Source of the DNA: Amyelois transitella
Taxonomy: Eukaryota; Arthropoda; Insecta; Lepidoptera; Pyralidae
Direction: 5' to 3'
Length of the DNA stretch: 64,000 nucleotides
NCBI RefSeq assembly: GCF_032362555.1
Contig: NC_083534.1
Coordinates: 4,330,001-4,394,000 of the forward strand
The first letter of the stretch is position 1. Every line of letters starts with the position of its first letter. Shown here one piece after another: positions 22,701-34,500 of the stretch. The position numbers were made by a program, and so were the translations under genes. Under the pieces are notes generated by a model, which saw only the letters and a program-made list of their open reading frames with translations, was not told where the DNA came from and did no database searches.

Positions 22701-25700
22701 TCTAAATCGTGGACGATAGCACATTGACTACATTAAAAAACATGTAGATATGAATGGTTTTAAACTAATGATTTCAATACGAATATTTCGTTAAATTAAT
22801 AAAGATAAAATAAGATATGTTCACACTGCACAAATTATGTCAATACCATAACTGAAACTTTTCCATCTTTAGTCAAAATCACTACATAGTATAAAACAAA
22901 GTCGCTATTTTAGTCTGTTTGTCTGTATGCTTAAATCTTTAAAATTACGCAACGGATTTTGTAACAGGTAGAGTGTGAATCACTCTTTTTTATGTATAAT
23001 TTTTTCCGAATTTTGCATCCGTGCGAAGCCGGGGCGGGTCGCTAGTAAGATATATATGCACTGCATTCCCTCTGAAAAACTCTTAAGGACTTAAAGTCAC
23101 CATAATTTTCGTGACTTTCCACAACTACGACACTTGCCCGCGGCCCATTAATAATCTTGGGATTCTTCTTTTAGGCAATGGTCTAGTAACCTGTCACTTT
23201 TTGAATCTCAATTCTACCATCCTAACAGCTGAATGTGGCCTGTCAAACTTTCAAAACCGCTGAATCAGTCTCCTCACAAGACGTGATTATATGAATTGCG
23301 AATGAATGAAGACTTTTGACCTTTCCTATCTCAGAGTCATAAGCAGATTTTGGCATCCCCTAAGCATAGAGATGAGAGGAAGAACGCCAGATGGGTGATT
23401 AGTAACTTTACATATTGCGCTTTGGAAGCGGCAGTAGCTTTATAATTAGATTTAAGTGATGTGACGTCAGTAAATGATACATACATACATATAATCACGT
23501 CTATATCCCTTGCGGGGTAGACAATGCCAACAGTCTTGAAATGACTGATAGGCCACGTTCAGCTATGTGATGGAATTGAGAATCAAATAGTGACAGGTTG
23601 CTAGTCCATCGCCTAAAAGGAGAATCCCAAGTAAATATATAAGCCTATCCCTTAGTCGCCTTTTACGACATCCATGGGGACGAGATGGATTGGTCCTATT
23701 CTTTTTTTTTTATTGGTGCCGGGAACCACACGGCACCTATATATACCTATAAGTGATACCTTGTGTTCAATTTTGAAAATAAACCTATTCTATTCCAGTT
23801 CTTCATCCACTCTCCGTTCGAGATCTCCACCGCTATATCCAACCCCACGGGCGACGTCACACCAGGAGAAGAGCTGATCATAGACTTTAAGGTACCCAAT
23901 GAACTTACATATATATATAAATACGGGACAAATTACACAGATTGAGCTAGCCTCGAAGTAAGTTCGAGACTTGTGTCACGAGATACTAACTCAACGATAC
24001 TATATTTTATATCATCATGCCCCGGCATGAACCTGGGACCTCCGGTGTCACAGACAAGCGTACTACCGCTACGCCACAGAGGTCGTAGAAATGCTACAGG
24101 CAAGTTCTGCATGTCTTACCCAGACCAACATCTCGATGAACGGAGGTAAATGACCGTGGTACATAAACAAAGTATAATTTCGCGCATAACCACAGAAATA
24201 AAACTATTCTGTGCCGTGTGGTTCCTGGCACCAATAAAAAAAAGAACAGGACCACTCCATCTCTTTCCCTTGGATGTCGTAAAAGGCGACTGAGGGATAG
24301 GATAGGAAACTTAGAATTTTGTTTTATGTCCTCTGTTCGATTTATGTTTTTCTTCCTTTATAAGTATACATATGGTCACGTCTATATCCCTTGTGGGGTA
24401 GACAGAGCCAAAAGTCTTGAAAAGACTAATACGCCACGCTCAGCTATTTGGCTTAATGATAGAATTGAGATTCATAATAGTGACAGGTTGCTAGCCCGTC
24501 GCCTAAAAATTAATCCCGAGTTTGTAAGCCTATCCCTTAGTCGCCTTTTACGATATCCACGGGAAAGAGATAAGATCCTATTCCTCTGTCTATTGGTGCC
24601 GGATACCACACGGTATGCTTTGTACATACATCTAACATTTTAACACTGTCTCCCCAGGCGATAGAGATTGAAGCGGCGCCGAGTGTGAAGACCCTGAGGC
24701 CGGAACAAAGGCGCTGCCGCTACCCTGACGAGTGGATTGGTAGCAGCATTAAGGTAACCGAACATACATACATACATATGGTCACGTCTATATCCCTTGC
24801 GGGGTAGTCAGAGCCAACAGTCTTGAAGAGACTGATAGGCCATGTTCAGCTTAATGATAGAATTGAGATACAAATAGTGACAGGTTGCTAGCCCATCGCC
24901 TAAAAAAGAATCCCAAGTTTGTAAGCCTATCCCTTAGTCGCCTTTTACGACATCCATGGGAAAGTGATGGAGTGGTGCTACTCTTTTGTATTGGTGCCGG
25001 GAACCATACGGCACTACATACATACATACATATACATATAATCACGTCTATATCTTCTATCTATGTGGACAGAGCCAACAGTCCTGAAAAGACCGATAGG
25101 CCACGCTCAGCTATTTGGCTTTAAGATAGAATTAAGATACATATCTTATAGGTACCTACATATCCTACTAATATTATAAATGCGAAAGTTTGTGACTATG
25201 TCAGAATGTCGTGTGGTTCCCGGCACCAATACAAAAAAGAATAGGACCACTCCATCACTTTCCCATGGATGTCGTAAAAGGCGACTAAAGGATAGGCTTA
25301 CAAACTTGGGATTCTTTTTTAGGCGATGAGTTAGCAACCTGTCACTATTTGAATCTTAATTCTATCATTAAGCCAAATAGCTGAACGTGGCCATTCAGTC
25401 TTCTCCAAGACTGTTGGCTCTGTCTACCCCGCAAGGGATATAGACGTGACCATATCTATGTATGTATGTAGGTATCATTAATCCATACAGCTGAACGTGG
25501 CTTTTCAGTGTTCTCAAGACTCTTAGGTTTTGAATTTTAGGGTAAACTTTGCAGGCGTATAGCTTCGGCCTCTGTCAGATGCACTGTCGGAATCGCATGG
25601 CCATGATGTTCTGCGGTTGCAGACCCTACTTCTTCGTCAAAGGAGGTGAGTATACCGGACAAATTGCACAGATTGAGTTAGCCTCGAAGTAAGTTCGAGA

Positions 25701-28204
25701 CTTGTGCTACGAGATACTAACTCAACGATACTGTATTTTATAATAAATACTTATATATAAATAAACATCCAAGGCCCAGGCCAATCACAAAAAGTTATTT
25801 TCTCATCATGCCCTGACCGGGATTCGAACCCGGAACCTCCGCGGTCTCAGACAAGCATACTACCACTGCGCCACAGAGACCGAGTTGGAAATCGTAAAAC
25901 CAGAAATCTCTAAGTTGTAAGTGAATAGGTCCTCCATACGGCTCCTGACTGCACAAACCTGAAATCTTAGATCATTATTAGGTTTAATAGTCGTGAACTA
26001 CACGCAAAGATAAGAGTCACGGTCTCGGGTCACGAAAAGGAAAGCTGCCAGCGATAGGAGTGTCTAAATTCCGATTTATGTCGTTGGCTACAAATGTTGT
26101 TTGGACTCGTTAAATAGTAACTGATTTCAAAATTCCTGTACTACTATTTATAAATACTACAGGTATTAAACACGCATGTGACGTACCTTTATTTTATCTC
26201 AGATATATTTCGAATCATGTCACAATGATCCGTGGTCTTATGTTTTATGCCAAGAGTACCCGAAACCGCCGAGCGTGCATGAAGAGAGTTATGAATGTGG
26301 ATGGAGCGAAGGAAGTATGCAGAGATCGTGGCAAGTGGAATGATGTAGTCTCGGCCTTCCCCTCCGGGAAAGAGGCGTGATTTTATGTATGTATGTATGA
26401 TCTGTGGTCACTGACCGACTGAAAATCAGCGGGCTAGGTACCTACTGCTCCGTTTGCACGGCAGAATGTTCTTTTACCGCCAAATTGTTAACACGTCAAC
26501 TAGTACTAGTACCGTCATGTCCAAGATAAAATAATGGAACGTTAGGTAGGTACCTACGTGCGCGTTTAATAGATGTAGTATTTGTAAATAAAAAAATAAT
26601 AATGAGAATATGACCTATTGTCATAATCGATTTTTACTGGCAAGTTATTAAAACAAATCCGTCAAAAGCTTACATGACAACCGCACTGTCAAATATTGAA
26701 TTGAATCTTTAGTGTGAATCACAATACTTTATTATTACTTACGAATTAATTAGGCAATTTGCTTACAATAAAATACCAACTAAGTCTCATAAAGTGATTT
26801 TTTATTTCGTGCCCGCCATTTCGTGTTCTCGACAAGATGGCGACCTGTGCGACACACAAGGCATGGCGTGCATCGGACGCAATGTGGAGATCCTCATCAA
26901 CTTGCCGAAAAACCTTGCTAAATGCTCATGCATGCCCCAGTGCAATGAGCTTAATTACTACTCACACACAAAAAAGGTGTTTATTCGGTAAGTGCTTATC
27001 TAATTACCGAAATTTTTAATCGCCTTTAAAAAAAGATGAATCTCATTTTGACCTGTGTGTAGGTATGTTTGCCCGCGGTTATCTCGCATTTCGCTGAACC
27101 GATTTTGGTGCGATTTTAAAAAAACTGTTTGTTAAAGTTAGAAGAATGTTTTATTAACTAAACTGTTTCCAAAAAGGATGATATCGATTGGAAGCAGTCA
27201 ACATTTACAAAAGTTATTTGATATCTTGCTAGGCGACTTTTCATAGTAACACAACAACTTAAAAATCCTTAGGTACTTCTTTTCTCACATCTAATATAAA
27301 ATGCAAAAGTTTTGTTTGTATGTGATGTGTAGGTTAGTTTCACGCAAAAACACGGTCTACGGCTACTCTGAACGGGTTTTGATGAAACTTTAGAGACGCT
27401 CAAAGATCGGTTCGTAAGCTTCAGATTTATGAAAGTCTTTCTGTCATTTTAAAAGATGTTTATACGATGAATGCTACAAGACCTTTTCTCTTTATCTTTG
27501 CCAAACCAATAAAAAAAAGTTTAATTTCAAACCAACATGAATGGGAGCGACACCGAGAGAGGTCCCTCCGAGACGTCACTCCGCATCAACATGTTGCCGC
27601 CAAAATTTAGGCTGCATCGAGATGTTATCTTCACTTTAGAAGATTTGTTTGGTGCGTAACGTGTGCGTTTTTATGGCACAGACATTTGTCTTTGTAGAAT
27701 ATTTTTAAACTTTTTTGTGCTGTGTGATTTTTTTTAAGTGCCTTTTTAGCTTATTTGATTTTCGTTTGCGTTACGTTGCTGTTGCTGGAATTTTTTATAC
27801 GGTGAGTACTTATTTAAGCTATGTTGTTGTGACGATGATGTTGATTATCATCTATTACTTATTTATGCGCTTTAACTTCATTTGTGTGTACGTTCCTTTA
27901 TATACAATTAGAGAGACACATACAATTAGGGAATAACAAACACTATTAAAAAAACTAAAACCATAGATACGGGTTAGTTTTTTTTTACTACCGTAAAGAT
28001 ACAACCACAAAGTATTTGAGTACTTACTTACTTACGTAAAATCTTTTTTTTTTTTAACATACAGCGTCTCTTGGCGGAACCACGGCGTTGTTCGTGGGCG
28101 CAAGCGTGCTGACGGTGGTGGAGACGGCGCTGTTCTTCGTGAGGCAGCTGGTGGACTACGCGACCTTCAGGTGGACTGTACGCAGGATGACGATTCTGGA
28201 CTAG
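19731..28204 (+). CDS. ppk: Pickpocket-type DEG/ENaC sodium channel
   Basis: Pickpocket proteins are trimeric, amiloride-sensitive sodium channels of the insect plasma membrane, used in sensory neurons, trachea and epithelia. Ten exons join in phase: 19731-19936, 20581-20781, 21243-21472, 21834-22036, 23799-23891, 24658-24753, 25555-25645, 26837-26987, 27548-27651, 28065-28204; 1515 bp, 504 residues, a normal family length. Seen in order: the gating HG motif (TTLHGLRHTVEHSVHWFER), TM1 (LLWFLLTLSAFGGAVYCAL), the WAPVMTEVGMCMTFN block, HSPFE, the cysteine-rich loop (GLCQMHC...FCGC, then LCDTQGMACIGRN and CSCMPQCNELNY), and TM2 with the GAS selectivity filter (LFVGASVLTVVETALFF). The start at 19731 has a good context (CCCATGG); upstream coding exons cannot be excluded. 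The exon 9 acceptor (27546-27547) is the least certain. Introns are full of SINEs. Which ppk paralogue it is cannot be told. Confidence 0.92.
20160..20462 (+). mobile_element. LINE 3' fragment in pickpocket intron 1
   Basis: RWFGHVERMNESRLTKQIYN is readable and the element ends in TTTTATGTACC; same family as 15628-16263. Confidence 0.75.
20941..25540. mobile_element. SINE copies in pickpocket introns
   Basis: Full or near-full copies of the dominant SINE at 20941-21187 (-), 21530-21784 (+), 23477-23739 (-), 24370-24617 (-), 24765-25015 (-) and 25207-25472 (+), with partial copies at 23150-23300, 24211-24330 and 25020-25145. All lie in introns. 22600-22690 and 23430-23475 are pieces of another repeat (CGCTTTGGAAGCGGCAGTAG). 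Confidence 0.8.
22879..23045 (+). mobile_element. Helitron-like short element, intact copy
   Basis: Starts TCACTACATAGTATAAAAC after an A and ends GGGGCGGGTCGCTAG before a T, 167 bp, in pickpocket intron 4. It defines both ends of the family seen at 60433-60617 and 55607-55728. Confidence 0.7.
26250..26398 (+). mobile_element. LINE 3' tail fragment
   Basis: Same LINE family, last codons and TATG tail, in pickpocket intron 7. The remainder of this intron to 26800 is AT-rich without features. Confidence 0.7.
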
Positions 28205-28424
28205 TGGAGTAATTACCAGTCAAAAATGCAATAAGAAACATACTCAGTTGATGATAATTATAACTACCTAATTAAAATTGTTGTTTATGAGAAGAATGCT
28301 TACAGAAGTGACTTTTTCCATAGTAATCTATCGTATATAGTCCCACAATATACAATATAATATAGGGTACAATTTAAGGGCTCACCAAAATAGCTTTTGT
28401 TTTCCAAATTTTAGTACCCAGTAA

Positions 28425-28855
28425 AATAAATTAACTCCATATAAATTAAAATCAATCTATACTTAGTTTCCCAAAGTAAAACGTATTAAGCTTCAAAATA
28501 AGTATACACACGTCAGAATAATCGTACGTTGTGTACAAATATTCTTTTTGATTGCCAAAATGGATAAATGCTCACCAAATATTGTTTCACTAAAACAGTA
28601 ACATTGATACCAAAATGTACAGTTCAAATTTGCTTTATTGTAATCAAATTATGTAACCAAAATCCAAAATATATTATGGTCAAGCTAAGATTACGTAATA
28701 TAAACGTAATATATACGTAAAATATAAAGTGCCATTGATTATTTTTAAGTACAAATTAATCTTATAAGATAAGATTGTATAAGACTGTATTTATTCTGTT
28801 CCTTTTGAAGTGCCATTGATTATTCTTAAATTAATCTTATGAACACTTTAATAAA
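28425..28855 (+). terminator. Poly(A) signals after pickpocket gene
   Basis: AATAAA occurs at 28425-28430 and again at 28850-28855, 0.2 and 0.65 kb after the stop. The stretch between is AT-rich with a short direct repeat (AAGTGCCATTGATTATT at about 28729 and 28809) and no ORF of note. Confidence 0.4.
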
Positions 28856-29172
28856 ATTTCTGTTTTAATTTAGATTTTTTATTTCCTCATCTACCAATGG
28901 TTTGTTTCATTGTATACCTTAGTCATTATGTGTTGCAATAATTGACAACAAAGTAATTATGTAACTGCATAAAAATATATAATTAAATGCATAATGCATT
29001 AATTATGTAACTTGTGTTTGGTGTAATCAATATTATATTTGGTATGAAAAAAATATTTGCGGTTGACTGTAATTTTTTCCCTCAGCATAGATAACTAAAA
29101 TGAAAGTAATAAAATAAAATATTGGTAACATCTCCTTAGCGATAATTTACAAAATTTGGACTCAAATTGACT

Positions 29173-29403
29173 TTAAAGGTGTGTATTTATTTTTATAGAA
29201 TGTAATAAAAAGCAAAATAGCTTTATTTCTAGAATATTTTGTGATACACAATTTGGTGAGCATTTATCCGTTATGGCAGGCACTTCGAATTTATTGGAAG
29301 TAATATAGGTGCATTTCTGGTAGGCGTTTAAACACAAGCCTATAATATATACAAAGGTAATAAATAAAATACTTAATGTCAAAAAAGTTAAAATATTTCG
29401 CAT
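29173..29403 (-). CDS. Possible small secreted peptide
   Basis: A single-exon 76-codon ORF starting ATG with a strongly hydrophobic N-terminus (RNILTFLTLSILFITFVYII), then a short region with paired cysteines (YQKCTY, DKCSPNCVSQN) and a hydrophobic C-terminus. AATAAA overlaps its stop codon region. A related 40-45 bp stretch sits in inverted orientation at about 28552-28597 on the plus strand and would encode MDKCSPNIVSLKQ then stop. The ORF lies in AT-rich intergenic DNA, where chance hydrophobic ORFs are common, so coding status is open. Confidence 0.25.
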   Translation of the reverse strand: MRNILTFLTLSILFITFVYIIGLCLNAYQKCTYITSNKFEVPAITDKCSPNCVSQNILEIKLFCFLLHSIKINTHL

Positions 29404-29983
29404 TTTTTAATTCTTTGTAAAAAGTGTGTTATACTTGAAAATTTATAACTCACTTTTTTGTGATTTTGTTAGTTAGTAAACGTTAATGTATTTTATTTTA
29501 ATAAAATTGTAAATATCTTTTGCTGATTTTTATTTTATTTCCTGTCTCTACATTCTACACAACTCTTATCTTCTCTTTCTGTATAAGGAAGGTATTGCCA
29601 ACTATGATTTTTTCCACCAAAGTTACTTTCATTAAAAGGAAAAAGTATATTTTCCGGCATAGTATAACAACCCCTCAATCCATGGACTTCGTAATAGGCG
29701 ACTTTGAAAACTAGATGTAAGCTTTAAATTTCTTATAGCCTATAGATGGAAGAGAACATACTACAGTACCCTGTGCGATGAGCCTTTTTATGAAGCCTAA
29801 AATCTATTAATGTTATTGTTTCTTTAAACTTATACGCATATTGAAGTCATGACCAAGACCAACCACATTTTATATTGAAAAGTTAAGTTTGAACGAACAG
29901 CCTTGTATGGAAAAGCTGATTTAAGTAATCCAAATTCCGCCTACGTATACAATCACCCATTTTCACCGGCTGTTAAATACTAC

Positions 29984-31102
29984 TAGTGTCCGACCGAAGG
30001 TCTATTTTTGGCCGAAGCCGAAGCCGAAGCCGATTAATCGGCTATCGCCACAACCTTCGGCCGAAGCCGAAGCCGAAGCCGAAGGTTTATATTCTCTCAG
30101 CACTCAGTACTTAATTTTGTTCAATATTGTCTACAAGGTACAATTAATATTAAAATCATTTCAAAACCTCAATATTGAAGGTTTATATATTGACTGTCTC
30201 ATATAGAAGTTGATGATATATCATAGAGGTGGTTGGTTTAGAGATAAACTAGCTGTTGCCCGCGACTTCGTCCGCGTAAATGTCGAGTTGAATTTTAATC
30301 ATACAGTCAGATACAGACAGACAAAAAATGTAAAAAAAAATTCTCTATCCGTTTCAGTCAAAATATTAAATGGACAGAAAAAATATTTTTACCGTTTTAT
30401 TGTATGTAGTATTTTGATTTTCAGTTTTTTTACATAAAATACTCAAACAATACAAAAAAAAATATTTTTAATAATAAAAAAAATCTTGTAATTGTTGGGA
30501 TTCGAACTTGGACCGCCAACTTCACAGTCTCACGGGCTAACCACTGGACCATCGAAGCCGTTGCGTTGGTGTCGAAATTAAAGTAGACTACATACATATG
30601 GTGAAAGTTTGAAGTAAATCGGTTTAGTACTTTCGGAGATAATCGTGATCATACATACAGACAGACAGACAAGAAATTAAAAAAAAAATATTTTTGCTTT
30701 CTATTATTCATTCTAAGTGTCCCTCTATCCATTTCAGTCGAAAATACTAAATGTACCTACAGACAAAATATTTTTACTGTTTTATTATATGTATAGATAA
30801 AAGTTTGTGATTTACCTACTGGTAAAAATAATGATTTGATTTCTTACAAAAACACTCGTTTAAATACACGTACGGACTTGTTTTGATGCATGCAATCAGC
30901 AATGTGATATTTTGACAGTGACTCCCCGCCGCCTCATGACTTTCGTAACAGTTCGTTCAATCTCGACGGTCGCTCGGACCTTCGGCGAAACCTTCGGCTT
31001 CGGCCGGATTTTGGGCCGAAGCCGAATGTTTCGCCGAAGGTGGATTTTTTGGCCGAAGGTGGCCGAAGCCGAAGCCGAAGCCGAAGCTTCGGTCGGACAC
31101 TA
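29984..31102. mobile_element. Non-autonomous hAT-type element
   Basis: The ends are inverted repeats beginning TAGTGTCCGACCGAAG (29984) and ending CTTCGGTCGGACACTA (31102), flanked by an exact 8 bp duplication AATACTAC (29976-29983 and 31103-31110). The 8 bp duplication and TAGTG end fit the hAT superfamily. Both subterminal regions are rich in CCGAAG/GCCGAA hexamers, forming strong inverted structures. No transposase is present. The interior (30247-30800) holds a Lep1-like piece and a tRNA-like SINE head (B box GTTCGAA at about 30500, minus strand). Confidence 0.85.
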
Positions 31103-31520
31103 AATACTACGAAAATGTGATTACATCTTTATGCCATTATATTGCCAAAGAAAAGTTTCTATGAATAGGAGCATGCCTCCTTATAACTTTTCAACGTCCT
31201 ACGCTATATCCACGTATCCCTTGTGGAACAACTGATCCGCAGTTTATCACATAATTTTTTTTATAAAGTGGCGGCCGATGCAGAACCAATTAAATAGTAA
31301 ATATTACTAAACAATAATTAGGTATTTATTATAGTTTTGTAGTACTACTTTTAAGTTCTTAAATTTTATTTTAGCGTTGGTAACACAATAATTCAATTGT
31401 CAATGTCAGTGACGCGACCCCTCCCACCCGCCAAGCCCCGCCCAGTTATTTATTTTGGATTTTTCTAACCTCTCTTTTACTAATAAATTAAGCCGATCGA
31501 CCGAAAATAGCTAACCAAAA

Positions 31521-34500
31521 ATGTTTATAACAGCCATTTCTTACTTCCTCAGCGGATTTTATTACATAACTTCTATGCTATATTCAATAATGTCCTTGCT
31601 ACACGCAGTTTTGCCGTTCGGAATGGATGTTGGATTGCTTGGCGCTGCCGCTTATTATTTTGCCAAATTGAAGAAGCCTGACCATCATAATGTTATAAGT
31701 ATATTCGGGCCCGATCCCTATGTGAAGGATGGGAGTCAAGAAGACAGGGTGGTGCATTGTATAGCCCATAGAGGCGCGGGTTTGGACGCGCCAGAGAACA
31801 CTTTGGAAGCTTTTAAATATGTAAGTAACTTTTTTTTTATGAGTGAAATATCTGCCAGTTCGTTGTTTATTGGCGCTCTCTTTCATGACGAACACGAATT
31901 ATAATGAATTAATATACATGCGTGTGTGTAAAGTCTATTTTTTCACAAAGAACTCACTCACGTTTAGAATAGGACCACTCCATATCTTTTCCATGGATTT
32001 CGTAAAAGGCCACGAAGGGATAGGCTTTTAAACTTGGGATCGCTCTTGTAGGGGAAGCCTTGTATATTTTCTTAGTCAACCTGCTTTCATTTATCCTCTC
32101 CACATGACCAAACCGTTCGGATAACTAAAACTATTCTGAAAAAAATATTATGTGAAATTTCCAGTGCGTAGAACGCGACTGCAAATTCGTAGAGCTGGAC
32201 GTGCGGTCCTCCAGGGACGGGAAGCTGGTGCTGCTGCACGACCAGGGTCTGGAGAGGCTGGCCACGACTAGTGTGACGGACGTGCACGCCGTAGATTGGG
32301 AGAGCTTGAAGAATATTGACGTAGGCGCTACGCATCCCAACAGGTGAACAATCACACGGCTGGCTGATTCATACACACATACATACATATGATCACGTCT
32401 TTATCCCTTGCGGGGTAGACGGAGCCAGGCAGACAGGTTGAAAGGATTGAAAGACATTCGGCTTGCTCCTCGAGCAGCTGTAATGTGTACCTTTTTGTGA
32501 AGGAGATAAAGTTCATTTTTATGTTAAAAAGTAAATGGAGTTTATAAAATGAGTTGACAGCTCTCATCTCTGTCTGTTCCCGGACAAGTACTTTCTTACT
32601 TTACTTTCCGGACATGGACCACTCCATCTCTTTGCCATGGATGTCGTAAAAGGCGACTAAGGGATAGGCTTATGAATCTTAGTTTTGGCGATGACCTAGC
32701 AACCTGTCACTATTTGAATATCAATTCTATCATCAAGCCAAAAAGCTGAACGTGGCCTATCAGTCTTTTCAAGGCTGTTGGCTCTGTCTACCCCGCAAGG
32801 GATATAGACGTGACCATTTGTATATATATATAACAGCTGAACGTGTCCTCTCATTCTTTTCAAGACTGTTGGCTCTATCTCTGTCTATATATATATTTAT
32901 ATATATATATATATATGCCGTGACTTACAAACGTTTCTTCAGGAGTCAGTTCAAAGAAGTCCACCTGTGTCTGCTGGACGAAGCGCTGGATTACCTCCTG
33001 GAGAACAATGTGAGGGTCATCATCGATGTCAAGGGTGATGACAGTCAGGTAACTTGGCATAAAGTTTTTTTATGACTCGTAGAGTTTAACATCACATTTC
33101 CTTATAACAATGTGCATTCGTGGATGTTTAAGATATACATTATCTATACTAATATCATAAAGCTGAAGAGTTTGTTTGTTTGAATGTATATGAGCCTGTC
33201 CCTTAGTCTTCTTTTACGACATCCATATCCATTCATACATCCATCCATGGAAAGAGTTATATTGGTGCCGGGAGCCACGCATATTATACATACATACATA
33301 CATAAAATCACGCCTCTTTCCCGGAGGGGTAGGCAGAGACTACCTCTTTCCACTTGCCACGATCTCTGCATACTTCTTTCGCTTCGTCCACATTCATAAC
33401 TCTCTTCATACAAGCTCGGCGGTTTCGGGTACTTTTGACCTGACCCTTTACCAGGACGTCCTTAATTTGATCAAGATATGTTCGTCTAGGTCTTCCCACT
33501 CCGACCTTTCCCTCCACACTCTCCTTGTATATCTGCTTAGTCAACCTGCTTTCATTCATCCTCTCCACATGACCGAACCATCTTAACATACCCTTTTCTA
33601 TTCCTGTAACTACATCTTCTTTCACATCACAACATTCCCTTATCACGCTGTTCCTTATCCTGTCACTCAATTTCACACCCATCATACTCCTTAACGCTCT
33701 CATTTCCACTGCATTTATTCTGCTTTCATGCTTCTTTTGCCATACCCAACTTTCACTCCCATACATTAATAGTATACACGCATATTATAGTTTTCTTAAT
33801 ACATTTCTCGTGTTCAGGTGGTGAACGGTATCCTACAAACATACACATCCAGGCCGCTGCTCTATCAATACGCTGCAGTTACGTGCTTTAATCCCTTCGT
33901 ATTGTATCAGGTGAGATTTTATCAATTAAATACAATAATTTACATACACACATACATATGGTCACGTCTATATCCCGTGCGGGGTAGACAGAGCCGACAG
34001 GTTTGAAAAGACTGAATGGCGACGTTCAGCTGTTTGGCTTAATGATAGAAATGAGGTACAAATAGTGACAGGTTGCTAGCCCATCGCCTAAAAAAGAATC
34101 CCAAGTTTGTAAGCCTATCCCTTAGTCGCCTTATACGACATCCATGGGAAAGAGATGGAGTGGTCCTATGTTTTTTTGTATTGATGCCAGAAACCACACG
34201 GTACCTACTATAATAATTTAATAGGCGACTAAGGGATATGGGCTTATGTACTTGGGATCCTTCTTAATAGGCGATGGGCTAGTAACCTGTCACAATTTGA
34301 ATCTGTCTACCCCGCTTTAGATATAGACGTGATTATATGTTATAATAATTTAATAGTGTAGTCTCTACCTTGCGTGTTCTCACGTACTTTCACATACCTT
34401 GCGGAGCAGACAGAGCCGGAGTCTCGAATAGACTGATAGGCCACGTTCAGCTATTTGGCTCAATAATTGAATTGAGAATCAAATAGCGACATTAAATAAA

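Noticed and set aside
31599..31895. 98-codon minus-strand ORF over GDE1 exon 1
   Set aside because: Antisense shadow of a well-supported coding exon.
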